Notes: generated by a model not told the origin, from the sequence alone. Positions 10,735 through 19,796 are shown, counted from the stretch's first letter. The stretch is DNA of 54,015 nucleotides from an uncultured Clostridia bacterium (GCA_947625645.1 CANQPE010000008.1:1-54015); one strand, 5' to 3'. Translations and numbers: made by a program.

Positions 10735-11838
10735 CTATGCAATCATGTTGTCAAACATAAACTGCTCTTGCATTCTCCTTAAAGATTGCTTAATTGTTCT
10801 GGCTCTCACTTCTCCAATTCCTTCAACTTCATCTAAACTTTCAATATCGGCAGCTAAAATATGTTGGAACGATTTATAGGATGAAATTAAATTATCAACA
10901 ATATTGTTTGGCATTCTTGGTATTTTATTTAAAATTCTATAGCCTCTTGTATAAACACCAACTTCATCGTAATTTTCGAAGTTTTCATACCCTAATATTT
11001 TAGCAATGGTTTCTTCTTTTGTCAACTCTTCATAGGGGATTTCTGATATTTTTTCCTTTAAATTTTCTGGCGTTCGCCTCTTTTTGGTATTTGCCATGTA
11101 ATCTTTAATAATCAACAATTCTTCTGTTTCAATTCCTCCAATAAGTTCCTCTAACTGCATTTTGACAAGCCTTCCATCGTTTCCTAATTCATAAATTTGG
11201 CTTTGGATGTCTTGTACAATTCTCATAACCATTTCCGCCCTTTGAATGGCAACAATCACATTTTCTAACGTCACAATATCATTAAATTCATATTCATTCA
11301 GTGTGGCAAGTTTACTATCAAATACTTTTTTATACCTTTCTAACGTCTGAACCCCTTGATTTGCCTTATTCAATACCACATCTGTATCTTCTAAGACATA
11401 ACGCTCATTGCCTTTAAAAATGGTAATAATATTTCTTCTTTGCGAAATGCTAATCACAAGCTCCCCTGTTTGCTTTGCAGTTCTTTCTGCTGTTCTATGT
11501 CTTGTTCCCGTTTCCTTTGTTTCAATTGTTCTAGCTGGAATCAACTGGGCATTTGCAAACAAAATTTTCTTCATATCTCCACTTAAAACAATGGCGCCAT
11601 CCATTTTGGCAAGTTCATATAGCTTAGATGATGAATAATCTTCATTAATTGTAAACCCTCCATCCACCACTTCTTTTATGACTTCATTTTGGTCTGTAAT
11701 CAGTAATAGTGCACCTGTTTTGGCTCTTAAAATGTTTTCTAACCCTTCTCGTATTGGCGTTCCTGGTGCAATTAATTTTAAAATTTCCGTAATTTGACTT
11801 TCACTGTTCTTTCTCACAAATACGCTCCTCCCTGCCAC
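10735..11838 (-). CDS. disA: DNA integrity scanning diadenylate cyclase DisA
   Basis: 367 residues. The N-terminal DAC domain has DGA at residues 80-82 and RHRTA at 113-117, the signature of c-di-AMP synthesis. A helical middle region and a C-terminal helix-hairpin-helix (VEGIGEVRARTI) for branched DNA follow. DisA makes c-di-AMP from ATP and scans for DNA lesions before sporulation. It sits directly downstream of radA, as in B. subtilis, where RadA regulates DisA. Confidence 0.97.
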   Translation of the reverse strand: MAGRSVFVRKNSESQITEILKLIAPGTPIREGLENILRAKTGALLLITDQNEVIKEVVDGGFTINEDYSSSKLYELAKMDGAIVLSGDMKKILFANAQLIPARTIETKETGTRHRTAERTAKQTGELVISISQRRNIITIFKGNERYVLEDTDVVLNKANQGVQTLERYKKVFDSKLATLNEYEFNDIVTLENVIVAIQRAEMVMRIVQDIQSQIYELGNDGRLVKMQLEELIGGIETEELLIIKDYMANTKKRRTPENLKEKISEIPYEELTKEETIAKILGYENFENYDEVGVYTRGYRILNKIPRMPNNIVDNLISSYKSFQHILAADIESLDEVEGIGEVRARTIKQSLRRMQEQFMFDNMIA

Positions 11839-11861
11839 TCTTATGGTTTGCTTTTTGCCTC

Positions 11862-13233
11862 TTATCCAATAATTCCAACTTTTTTCATAGCCTCTTTGAC
11901 ATCTTTTACCCCTATTATATCTAATTTAAAACTATCTTTCAAGAGTTTTTTATTACTTTCTGGAATCATAGCATGTTTAAACCCTAATTTTTCAGCCTCT
12001 TTCAATCTTTTTTCTATCATGTTAATTCTTCTCACTTCTCCTGTTAAGCCAACTTCCCCTATCATAACACAATCTTTAGCAATTGGTCTATTTTTAAAAA
12101 TAGAAGCAACTACCATCACAATTCCCAAATCAATGGATGGCTCATTTAAGCGTAATCCACCTACTACATTGACATAGACATCTTGGTTACCTAATAATAA
12201 GCCTGTCTTTTTTTCAATAACAGCTATCAAAATAGCCAAGCGATTAAAGTCAATTCCATTGGCAGTTCTTTTTGGATAATTGCTTACCGTTTGTGTTGTT
12301 AGCGCCTGTAACTCTACCAAAATAGGTCTGGTTCCTTCCATACATGACACAATACAAGAACCTGCTGGGTTATCCTCTCTTTCTGAAATCAAAACATCTG
12401 AAGGATTCGCAATTTCACACATACCTTCCTCTTTCATTTCAAACATACCAATCTCATTCGTAGAACCAAAACGATTTTTTACCCCTCTTAGTACGCGGTA
12501 AGAAAAGTACCTTTCTCCTTCCAAATACAACACCGTATCTACCATATGTTCCAAAACCCTTGGTCCTGCAATATTTCCCTCTTTTGTAACATGTCCAATA
12601 ATAATTGTTGTAATATTTCTTGACTTACAAATACGCATTACTTGTGCAGTAATTTCCCTTACTTGGCTCACACTACCAGCAGCTGCTGACAACTCATCTG
12701 AATACATTGTCTGAATCGAATCAATAATCACCAATTTGGGCTGCGTCTCTATAATCGCTTCATTCACTAACGCAATATCCGTCTCCCCTAAAAATAAAAT
12801 ATTTTCATTTTGAATTCCGTAATCTATCAGCCCTCAGCTTAATTTGCTCCGCAGACTCTTCCCCTGACACATACAAAACTTTGCCTTCTCCCTGAACCTT
12901 ATCACAAATTTGCAAAATAAGCGTAGACTTCCCAATCCCTGGTTCTCCGCCCAATAAAATTAAAGACCCCTTCACTAAGCCACCACCAAGGACACGATCC
13001 AGCTCATCAAACCCCGTAGACGTACGAAGTGTCTCTTTTGCCTGGTAAGAATCCAGTAGCTGTGGCTTCACATGCGCCTTGGTAGTACCTTTCCCTGTAC
13101 TACCACTCCCTTTGCTTTCCACAACCTTTTGCTCAAAAAAACTATTCCAGCAATTACACGCTGGGCACTTACCCAACCACTTAGCAGACTCATACCCACA
13201 CTCATTGCACACAAACACTGTCTTATTCTTCAT
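11862..13233 (-). CDS. radA: DNA repair protein RadA, interrupted by +1 frame change at a CGG codon
   Basis: Two frames encode one RadA. The N-terminal part (13233-12820) has the zinc finger (CNECG and CPAC) and the Walker A GGEPGIGKST, ending in LRADRL. The next codon is CGG (12819-12817), after which the zero frame soon stops. Skipping C12819 reads GGA ATT CAA and continues as LGIQNENILFLGETD, then IDSIQ, KNRFGS and the Lon-like C-terminal domain. The joined product is about 456 residues, the normal RadA length. RadA is a hexameric helicase acting in recombination. Both halves are well conserved, which speaks against an old pseudogene. It is either a programmed frameshift or a one-base sequence error. 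Confidence 0.9.
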
Positions 13234-13251
13234 TCCTACCTCCTTTTCTCT

Positions 13252-13301
13252 GGGACAATTAGGGACGTTTCTTTTTTGTCCCTAAAGGACAATTTGGGAC
13301 A
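13252..13301. repeat. REP palindrome flanking the RAYT gene (downstream side)
   Basis: Reads GGGACAATTAGGGACG, then TTTCTTTTTT, then GTCCCTAAAGGACAATTT and GGGACA. It is a member of the GGGACGGTTCTTTTTTGTCCC family and lies in opposite orientation to the copy at 14349-14400 on the other side of the transposase gene. It also lies just upstream of radA. Confidence 0.8.
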
Positions 13302-13345
13302 CATCTTTCATTGTGATTTTCTTGCCGTATCTACTTGCCATCTTG

Positions 13346-14137
13346 TCAACTTTTCCCTTGTTCTACTGCTTTTATTACTTTTCTGCCAATTCCGATAACT
13401 CTACTGATTTGATTACAATTTGTCCCTTTTATCATCAATATGTTTCGTATCATCTCGTTTCGCGTTTTTACACCCGTTTCTTTTATTTTGTTTATATTGT
13501 CTATCTTTAATAACTTCAGTATTATTTCCCTTAATTGATCATCTGTCAATTTTTCCATCTCATATTCTGTAATATCTTTTCCATCCATGATATTTTCAAC
13601 TTTCTGATGAAATTCAATAAATTGTTGGATTGCTTCTTCTGGATTATTAGAAAACTGATTAAATAATAATTCTGTATTTACTAAATTATTTGTTGATTTT
13701 TTAATATATTCTTGATAACTGCTCCATTGATATTCTTCGGTTTTGGTCATATGTGCTTTCATAGGATTTTGATGAATATATCTACATACATTTAAAAAAT
13801 CTTTTGGATTTACAATATTTCGACTAAAAAATCTATTTTGCGCTAAACTTCCATTTCTTTCGTATTTTTTATTGAAATAAGCAACATATCTAATTAATAA
13901 ACTTTGCATAGCTGTTGATATGTTCTGGTTTTTATCATATATCACTAAATGTACATGATTGTCCATAAAACAATATGCACATATTTCATATTCATATTTC
14001 TCTTTTGTTGTTTGTATTTCTTTTAAAAATTTGCATCTATCTTGATTTTCATAAAAAATGTCTTGCTGGTTTGTTGCTCTCACAATAATATGATACAAAT
14101 GCGTAATTTCATTGTAATTTCTGTTATATCGGGGCAT
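13346..14137 (-). CDS. REP-associated tyrosine transposase (RAYT, Y1_Tnp)
   Basis: 263 residues from the ATG at 14137, which follows a GGAGAG site; an upstream in-frame extension is unlikely. The N-terminal Y1 domain shows HLYHIIVRATNQQ, the HUH motif as DNHVHLVI (H61 and H63) and candidate catalytic tyrosines in RYVAYFNKKY (84/87). The basic FSRNI and RYIHQNPMKA blocks typical of RAYT proteins follow. The C-terminal region (about 190-260) carries a helix-turn-helix-like segment, QISRVIGIGRKVI. Such enzymes cut and join single-stranded REP hairpins. The gene appears intact and is flanked by its likely substrates. Confidence 0.92.
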   Translation of the reverse strand: MPRYNRNYNEITHLYHIIVRATNQQDIFYENQDRCKFLKEIQTTKEKYEYEICAYCFMDNHVHLVIYDKNQNISTAMQSLLIRYVAYFNKKYERNGSLAQNRFFSRNIVNPKDFLNVCRYIHQNPMKAHMTKTEEYQWSSYQEYIKKSTNNLVNTELLFNQFSNNPEEAIQQFIEFHQKVENIMDGKDITEYEMEKLTDDQLREIILKLLKIDNINKIKETGVKTRNEMIRNILMIKGTNCNQISRVIGIGRKVIKAVEQGKS

Positions 14138-14348
14138 ATACTCTCCTTTCATTTCAACAGTTTCTCTACTTGCCCTTTTCAAGTAGACTGTCTGCTTCTT
14201 TTTATTTTCCCCCACGAAAAAAAGTATAACATAATTTTATCAATTATGCCATACTTTTTTCTTATTTCACAAAAATTTCACACACTTTTCTCTAAACCTA
14301 TGAATGTCAATATATTTTTCTAGTTACCTTTTCGTTTTTACAGAAATC

Positions 14349-14400
14349 TGTCCCAATTTGTTCCTAAGGGACAAAAAAGAACCGTCCCTATTTGTCCCTA
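14349..14400. repeat. REP palindrome flanking the RAYT gene (upstream side)
   Basis: Reads TGTCCCAATTTGTTCC, TAAGGGACAAAAAAG, then AACCGTCCCTATTTGTCCC. It is the inverted counterpart of 13252-13301. Its last bases CTA (14398-14400) are the TAG stop codon of the minus-strand gene ending at 14398. Confidence 0.85.
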
Positions 14401-14751
14401 AGCTTTTTTTCCAAATTTGATTTCTTGGAATAAAAAGTCGTGTACTTTTGCCCATGTGATTTCTTGGTGTAAAAATGCATTGATTTCATCTTCTACTTTT
14501 TGTTGTGCTGGTGTTAAGACAACTTTGATTTCTTTGTTCCAGTCGATTTCTTGTAGCCAAAAATCTTTGAATTTTTGCCAAAATCCTGTTGTTACAGGTA
14601 AGTTTTTATTTCTAATGGTTCCTACGTTTTCTTGAACAGTGTTCTCTAGTGGGTTTTCTTCTTGCATGTTTACACCTCCTTCATTTATACTATCAAATTG
14701 TACTCCTCCAAAAACTCCTGTTACTTGTGATTCTTCTCCAAATTCTGCCAT
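14398..14751 (-). CDS. Small protein with three FLxQEI(W/F) repeats
   Basis: 117 residues from ATG 14751 (AAGGAGG upstream). A second in-frame ATG at 14667 has an even better AAGGAGGTG site, giving an alternative 89-residue product. The C-terminal half holds three related motifs: FWLQEIDW, FLHQEITW and FLFQEIKF. All have aromatic and acidic residues and probably form amphipathic helices. No cysteines, no signal peptide. The stop codon TAG lies in the adjoining REP palindrome. Family and function not recognised. Confidence 0.65.
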   Translation of the reverse strand: MAEFGEESQVTGVFGGVQFDSINEGGVNMQEENPLENTVQENVGTIRNKNLPVTTGFWQKFKDFWLQEIDWNKEIKVVLTPAQQKVEDEINAFLHQEITWAKVHDFLFQEIKFGKKA

Positions 14752-14849
14752 TTATTTTTCCTCCTTCGTGGTTCTTTTTCTTTTCTTATTTATACTATAC
14801 TTTTTTTTATTTTTCAAGTGTTTTCATTATTTTTTATATTAAGTTTCTG

Positions 14850-16201
14850 TTACGTATTTGTTACATTTTTGTTACATATGTCTTTTTTTGCTATAATACG
14901 GTGTATGTCAGCGTTTTCAATTTTTACTTTTTGTATTGTGTTCTCTAAAAGTTTTTCATTTTCTTGTTCTACTAAAATATAATTTGTGGTATGTCCTTTT
15001 AATCTTCCTTGCTTGTGTTCTTCCCATAGCACTTCTACTTGTTTTCCAATGTATTGCCTATTGTATGCTGCTTCGTCTGCATCAGATAGTGCCATGATTT
15101 TTTTGCTTCGTTTTTCTTTTGTTTCTGGCGCAATTTGATTTTCCATCGTTGCCGCTTTTGTGCCTTTTCTTGGCGAATACTGAAATACATGTATTTTATA
15201 AAATTTGATTTCTTTTAAGAATTGATACGTGCGTTCAAATTCTTCTTCTGTCTCCCCGGGAAACCCCACAATAATATCTGTTGTCAAATTCACATCTTTA
15301 TATGCTTCTCTTAGCCTGTTTGCAATTTCTCTGAATTGCTGCGTTGTGTATCTTCGATTCATTCTCTTTAATGTTTCATCACAACCACTTTGTAAGGATA
15401 AATGGAATTGATTGCAAATTTTTTCTAATTTTATGATTCTTTGTACAAATTCTGGTGTGATTAATAATGGTTCAATAGAACCTAAACGAATTCTTTTGAT
15501 CCCTTCTATCTGATTGATTTCTTCTAATAAATCAATCAGTTGGTATGTATTTTTAAAATCTTTACCATAAGATGCAATGTGAATCCCTGTTATAACTACT
15601 TCTTTGATGCCCTTTTTGGCAATTCCGCTTGATTTCTGCAATGATACTTTCTGGCTTTCTACTCCTTACTTTGCCTCGTGCATATGGAATGATACAATAT
15701 GAGCAAAATCGATCACATCCATCTTGAATTTTTATAAATGCGCGTGTTTTTTCTGTGTACGTAATCTCGCCAAATTCTGCAAAATCACCTGTATGTAAAA
15801 CATCTTCAACCACTGGAGTTGTGTTTGTTTTTTCTTCTATAAGCCTATCACAATATGTAACAATATCTACCTTTTCTTGATTTCCTAATATCATGTCTAT
15901 TTCGTCTATTTTTTGTAATTCTTCTTTTGCAACTTGTGCATAACAACCTACTGCAATAATTTTGCTGTCTGGATTGTTTTCTTTTGCTCGTCTCATCATT
16001 TGTCTAGATTTTCTATCTGACATATTGGTCACTGTACAAGTATTAATAATATATATGTCTGCTTTTTGATGGTGTTCTAAAATTTCATATCCATTTTGCA
16101 TTAATTTCTGTGCCATTGCATTTGTTTCGTACTGATTGGTTTTGCAACCGTAAGGTAATTAGCGCTACGCTTTTTTTCTTTATATTTTCTTTATCTTTCA
16201 T
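14850..16201 (-). CDS. mtaB: tRNA methylthiotransferase MtaB, interrupted by two +1 frame changes at CGG codons
   Basis: Three frames together give a normal-length (about 449 residue) MtaB. It starts at ATG 16201, and after KKSVALITL the zero frame meets CGG (16150-16148). Skipping C gives GGT TGC, restoring LGCKTNQYETNAMAQ with the first cluster cysteine. The middle part has INTCTVTN, VGCYAQ and the radical-SAM CDRFCSYC, ending in SIIAEIK. The next codon is again CGG (15627-15625), and skipping C gives GGA ATT GCC AAA and continues to the VVITGIHIASYG block and the C-terminal TRAM-like region. MtaB adds a methylthio group to t6A37 of tRNAs reading ANN codons. All catalytic motifs are intact once joined. 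Confidence 0.9.
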
Positions 16202-16269
16202 TTCATCCCATTCCTTCTTTAAATGAAAAGCCCCACATCTTGTGGAACTTGTATCTTACGGAACACACC

Positions 16270-17286
16270 TTAATAGTGTTCCTTTTGTTTTGTTTTTCCG
16301 TCTAGGACATCTAAATTTTCTAGAGCTTTTCCTGTTCCTAATGCAACGCATGATACTGTGTCTTGTGCTATCATAACATTAATGCCTGTTTTTTCTTGAA
16401 GTAATTTATCTAATCCATCAATTAAGCATCCTCCTCCTGTCATATAGATTCCTCTGTCGCTAATATCAGCTGCTAGTTCTGGTGGTGTTCTTTCTAATAC
16501 GGAATGTACACTATCTACAATCATCATTGCTGGTTCTATTAAAGCTTCTAACATTTCACTGGAATGAATGGTAACCGTCTTTGGTAAGCCTGTTGTTAGG
16601 TCTCTTCCTCTAATGTCCATTTCTCTATCTTGTATCTTAGGATAAACACATCCAATGTTTACTTTTAAGTCCTCGGCTGTCCTTTCTCCTATAATAATGT
16701 TATGTTTTTTCTTGATATATTTCACAATTGCTTCATCAAATCTATCTCCCGCTACTTTTAGTGAGGCACTAACAACCGATCCTCCTAATGATATGACAGC
16801 AATATCTGTTGTACCGCCTCCAATATCAACTACCATATTTCCACAAGGCTTTGCTATATCAATGCCTGCTCCAATTGCTGCTGCAAGCGGTTCTTCTATT
16901 AAATATACTTTTCTTGCCCCTGCTTGTGTTGCAGCATCAATCACTGCCTTTTTTTCAACTTCTGTCACTTGAGAAGGTATACAAATCATTATTCTAGGTG
17001 CAAATATGAATTTTCCACAAACTTTATTGATAAAATGTTTTAACATTTTTTCTGTTACTGTATAGTCTGAAATGACACCATCTCTAAGTGGTCTTGTTGC
17101 TACTATGTTTCCAGGGGTTCTGCCCAACATTCTTCTAGCTTCTCCTCCAACAGCCAAAACTTCTCCTGTATTATTATTAACAGCTACAACTGAAGGTTCT
17201 CTTAATACGATACCTTTCCCTCTCACATATACAATAACGGTTGCTGTTCCTAAATCAATTCCAACGTCTTGTCCAAATTTAAACAT
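16270..17286 (-). CDS. mreB: Rod shape-determining actin homologue MreB/Mbl
   Basis: About 338 residues from ATG 17286, chosen for the GGAGGG site 6 bases upstream and because GQDVGIDLGTATV is the canonical N-terminus. Actin-type nucleotide motifs are visible: DLGT (phosphate 1), VVDIGGGTTDIAVI (phosphate 2) and MTGGGCLIDGL (adenosine). It polymerises under the membrane to guide lateral wall synthesis. No mreC or mreD follows, so this may be the Mbl-type paralogue rather than the dcw-linked MreB. Confidence 0.93.
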   Translation of the reverse strand: MFKFGQDVGIDLGTATVIVYVRGKGIVLREPSVVAVNNNTGEVLAVGGEARRMLGRTPGNIVATRPLRDGVISDYTVTEKMLKHFINKVCGKFIFAPRIMICIPSQVTEVEKKAVIDAATQAGARKVYLIEEPLAAAIGAGIDIAKPCGNMVVDIGGGTTDIAVISLGGSVVSASLKVAGDRFDEAIVKYIKKKHNIIIGERTAEDLKVNIGCVYPKIQDREMDIRGRDLTTGLPKTVTIHSSEMLEALIEPAMMIVDSVHSVLERTPPELAADISDRGIYMTGGGCLIDGLDKLLQEKTGINVMIAQDTVSCVALGTGKALENLDVLDGKTKQKEHY

Positions 17287-17406
17287 ATTTTTCCCTCCGC
17301 CCGTTTGCCTCTTTTCATTTTTATTACAAATACATTGCAATTATATTACAAAACAAAAAATTTAGCAATAGGTTTGGCTGATTTTTTTGTATTCTCTTAC
17401 TGAAAT

Positions 17407-17802
17407 TTAAAATATATTTTTTAAATCCAATGCATTCTTGTCTTGGATATGTTTTAGAATAAAAATCCCACTATCTAACTGATTTAATGCCTCTTGCGAA
17501 TCTTGCTTTTCTGTATAACTTTCTAAACTTGTCAAATTGGTTTCTACTTTTTCTAATTGGTTATGTTCTATATAATACGCCATTTTTTCATATTTTTCAT
17601 TCCATATTTTCCTTACGTTTGCAAGTTCTTTTTGGGTTTTTTCCCATTCAATTTCTTCATCTTCTTGTAACAATTTTTCTCTTATTGCACTTAACTGTGT
17701 TGATATTTCATCCACAGTTTGCTTTGTATCATTTTGTGTTATGATATTCCCTACTATAATTGCAATGACAATTATAACTGAAATAATCAATTCTTTATGC
17801 AT
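17407..17802 (-). CDS. DUF4363-family membrane-anchored protein
   Basis: About 131 residues from ATG 17802. One N-terminal membrane helix (about 5-23) is followed by a long, mostly helical and highly charged extracytoplasmic region. The pattern matches DUF4363 proteins, which in clostridia typically lie directly after a DUF421 (YetF-like) gene, as here (the DUF421 stop is 17 bases upstream). The pair is probably a functional unit in the membrane. No biochemical role is known to me. Confidence 0.75.
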   Translation of the reverse strand: MHKELIISVIIVIAIIVGNIITQNDTKQTVDEISTQLSAIREKLLQEDEEIEWEKTQKELANVRKIWNEKYEKMAYYIEHNQLEKVETNLTSLESYTEKQDSQEALNQLDSGIFILKHIQDKNALDLKNIF

Positions 17803-17818
17803 TTTTTCCACCCGCTTT

Positions 17819-18496
17819 CTATTTTTTATCCTGTTTCTCTTGACAAAAAATCTGCCCTTTTCCGTCATAAGTGACAACTAAGGCATCTTCTGGTTGAATA
17901 TGAAATTTCTCCACTTGCTTTTTTAGCCATTGGTAATCCTTCCCTATTTTTTGTAAATTATCAACCATGATTTTTCCATCAATCACTAAGTCATATGGAA
18001 TTCCTTCATACTCTGGCGTTATTTGAAAATCTTCTGGAATGGTATTTCGTTTTTCTGGCTTTTGTATCACTGTAATTTGCCCACTGGTTTCTAAAATAGC
18101 ATATTCCACATCTCCTAGATTCATGATATTATTTCCCCTTAAACGCTCTTGTAATTCGTTGATTGTAAATCTTTCTTTTTTTAATGCGGTTTCATCAATT
18201 TTACCTCTATAAATTAAAATTCTTGGCTTTCCACAAATAATTTCTCTTGCTTTAATACTTTTTAAATTGATTAAAGAAATGATTAAATGCATGACCAATA
18301 ATCCCAAAATAGGAACAATTCCATTCCAAATTGGTATGCCAGTTTCTGTCATAGGAATAGACGCCAAATCGGCTATCATAATAGAAATTGCTAGTTCAAA
18401 TGGCTGTAACTGACCTATTTCTCTTTTCCCCATTAGTCGCATAACAATTAAAACAATGACATACAAAATAATTGTTCTAAAAAACGTGATCAACAA
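17819..18496 (-). CDS. DUF421 (YetF/YdfR-like) membrane protein
   Basis: 225 residues. Three N-terminal membrane helices (about 1-85) are followed by two YetF domains with the typical RMMGKREIGQLQPFELAI, LINLKS and GKPRILIYRGKIDE segments. It starts at a TTG (18496) after an AAGAGGTG site. Related B. subtilis spore proteins (YetF, SpoVAEa-like architecture) are membrane proteins implicated in germination. It is transcribed with the DUF4363 gene. Confidence 0.85.
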   Translation of the reverse strand: MLITFFRTIILYVIVLIVMRLMGKREIGQLQPFELAISIMIADLASIPMTETGIPIWNGIVPILGLLVMHLIISLINLKSIKAREIICGKPRILIYRGKIDETALKKERFTINELQERLRGNNIMNLGDVEYAILETSGQITVIQKPEKRNTIPEDFQITPEYEGIPYDLVIDGKIMVDNLQKIGKDYQWLKKQVEKFHIQPEDALVVTYDGKGQIFCQEKQDKK

Positions 18497-18637
18497 CGTA
18501 CTTTCACCTCTTACTTAATTTTCTCAAAAAAAAATTTTTTATACAATTTTCATGAATAAATATTTTGTGATTGACCATACTAATTTTAGAGCCAATATAG
18601 AATTTTTATTTATTTTTTGGCTAAGGAGGTATTCATC

Positions 18638-19009
18638 ATGTCAAATGCTGAATCAAATACAAACAGCGGCACTTCAACTGTTTGGCAAGTAATTGGAAGA
18701 CTAATTGGTGCAGCAGTTGTTTTAGCTATTACTGCTTTCTTTACACCTGGATTTTCTATTAATAATATATGGACATTAATCATAGCCGCTATTGTTTTAA
18801 CAGTAATCGATTATATAATCGTAAAATTTACTGGTTTACAAGCTAGTCCTTTTGGTAAAGGATTTGTCGGTTTTGCTTTGGCAGCAGTTACATTATATGT
18901 AACACAATTTTTTGTAGCCGGATATACCATTTCTTGGATGGCTGCAATTATTGGTGCTTTAATCTATGGTGTAATTGATTACTTTATTCCTGGTAATCAA
19001 AATATGTAG
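18638..19009 (+). CDS. YvlD-like membrane protein (phage_holin_4_2 family)
   Basis: 123 residues from ATG 18638, 8 bases after AAGGAGG. Four hydrophobic helices are separated by short turns, with an internal duplication: both halves have AAIxxxxYxxIDY-type endings (VLTVIDYIIVKF and LIYGVIDYFIP). This is the layout of the YvlD/holin-4 superfamily, usually cell-envelope stress membrane proteins rather than true phage holins. It is divergent from the DUF421 gene and followed by a strong terminator. Confidence 0.8.
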   Translation: MSNAESNTNSGTSTVWQVIGRLIGAAVVLAITAFFTPGFSINNIWTLIIAAIVLTVIDYIIVKFTGLQASPFGKGFVGFALAAVTLYVTQFFVAGYTISWMAAIIGALIYGVIDYFIPGNQNM

Positions 19010-19014
19010 TATGA

Positions 19015-19043
19015 AGAGCTGGTAATATTTCATTACCAGCTCT
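19015..19043 (+). terminator. Intrinsic terminator after the YvlD-like gene
   Basis: A 12-base perfect stem AGAGCTGGTAAT (19015-19026) and ATTACCAGCTCT (19032-19043) with loop ATTTC is followed by ATTTTCTT. It lies 6 bases past the stop codon. Confidence 0.88.
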
Positions 19044-19061
19044 ATTTTCTTGCTTGGGATA

Positions 19062-19126
19062 GGGACAAATAGGGACGGTTCTTTTTTGTTCCTAAGGAAC
19101 AAAAAAGAACCGTCCCTATTTGTCCC
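19062..19126. repeat. REP palindrome, perfect 31-bp arms
   Basis: Left arm 19062-19092, loop TAA 19093-19095, right arm 19096-19126, with no mismatch. Core GGGACGGTTCTTTTTTGTTCC. The right arm overlaps the last codons (WDK) and the TAG stop of the minus-strand gene ending at 19116. Confidence 0.92.
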
Positions 19127-19796
19127 ATTTTGCTATGATTTCATTTTGATTTTTATAGATACTTTTTTCTGGCACAACACCTCTTACAGATGACAATGGG
19201 TAAACATTGCTTTCTCTCCCTATTACAGTACCTGGATTTAATACACTTCCGCATCCTACTTCTACATAATCCCCTAACATGGTTCCTACTTTTTTAATAT
19301 TAGTTTCTATTGTCTCTCCTGTTTGTGCATTTTTTATCACAACTAACTTTTTGTCAGCTTTCACATTTGAAGCAATAGACCCTGCTCCCATATGTGCTTT
19401 ATATCCTAAGATGGAATCTCCTACATAATTATAATGCGGAACTTGTACACCATCAAATAAAATTGCATTTTTTAATTCTGTTGAATTGCCTACTACTGCT
19501 TTTTTTCCTACAATTGCATTTCCACGAATAAATGCACAATGTCTAATTTCTGCTTCTTCACAAATAATCGCAGGACCCTTAACGCAAGCTGTTTTTGCCA
19601 CTGTGGCTGTTTTTGCAATCCATACATGTTCCTCAACTTCATCATACAACTCTTTTGGCAACGTTTTTCCCAATTCTATAATAAAATCATGAATTTTAGG
19701 CAAAACCTCCCATGGATATGTAACATCTTCAAATATTGCTTTTGCAATTGTATGTTCCATTGTATATAAATTTTTTACCAAACATTCTCTCATCAT
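19116..19796 (-). CDS. Left-handed beta-helix acyl/nucleotidyl-sugar protein (GlmU C-terminus-like)
   Basis: About 226 residues from ATG 19796 (AAAGGA 7 bases upstream); the longer frame upstream only translates REP sequence. An N-terminal helical part is followed by hexapeptide repeats forming a left-handed beta-helix (about 85-215), for example AKTATVAKTACVKGP and RGNAIVGKKAVVGN. This resembles the acetyltransferase half of GlmU and related sugar nucleotidyltransferases, without a pyrophosphorylase domain. It lies directly after a UAP1-like pyrophosphorylase gene, suggesting shared amino-sugar nucleotide metabolism. The last three residues and stop are encoded inside a REP palindrome. Confidence 0.75.
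   Translation of the reverse strand: MMRECLVKNLYTMEHTIAKAIFEDVTYPWEVLPKIHDFIIELGKTLPKELYDEVEEHVWIAKTATVAKTACVKGPAIICEEAEIRHCAFIRGNAIVGKKAVVGNSTELKNAILFDGVQVPHYNYVGDSILGYKAHMGAGSIASNVKADKKLVVIKNAQTGETIETNIKKVGTMLGDYVEVGCGSVLNPGTVIGRESNVYPLSSVRGVVPEKSIYKNQNEIIAKWDK

Larger units (their letters stand above)
13252..14400. mobile_element. RAYT unit: REP-associated transposase between inverted REP palindromes
   Basis: A Y1/HUH transposase gene is bracketed by two inverted, closely related ~50-base palindromes (13252-13301 and 14349-14400). At least six further palindromes of the same family lie in this window. This is the known arrangement of RAYT elements, in which the transposase acts on its REP sequences in trans. 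No target-site duplication is visible, as expected for this enzyme class. Confidence 0.75.

Noticed and set aside
12805..13233. radA fragments as two separate genes
   Set aside because: The downstream part lacks its own ribosome site and start, and the joined product has normal RadA length and motifs.
12817..16150. Plain sequencing or assembly error as full explanation for the frame breaks in radA and mtaB
   Set aside because: Not excluded, but not preferred. All four breaks share an extra C before GG in codon register, whereas many CGG/CCG trinucleotides in other registers show no break. Raw reads would settle it.
18638..19009. Phage holin as sign of a prophage
   Set aside because: The family name is misleading. 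YvlD-like proteins are chromosomal membrane proteins, and no other phage genes are nearby.
19062..19126. Simple intrinsic terminator
   Set aside because: The arms are far too long and nearly identical to several other loci; it is a mobile REP copy, though it may also terminate transcription.
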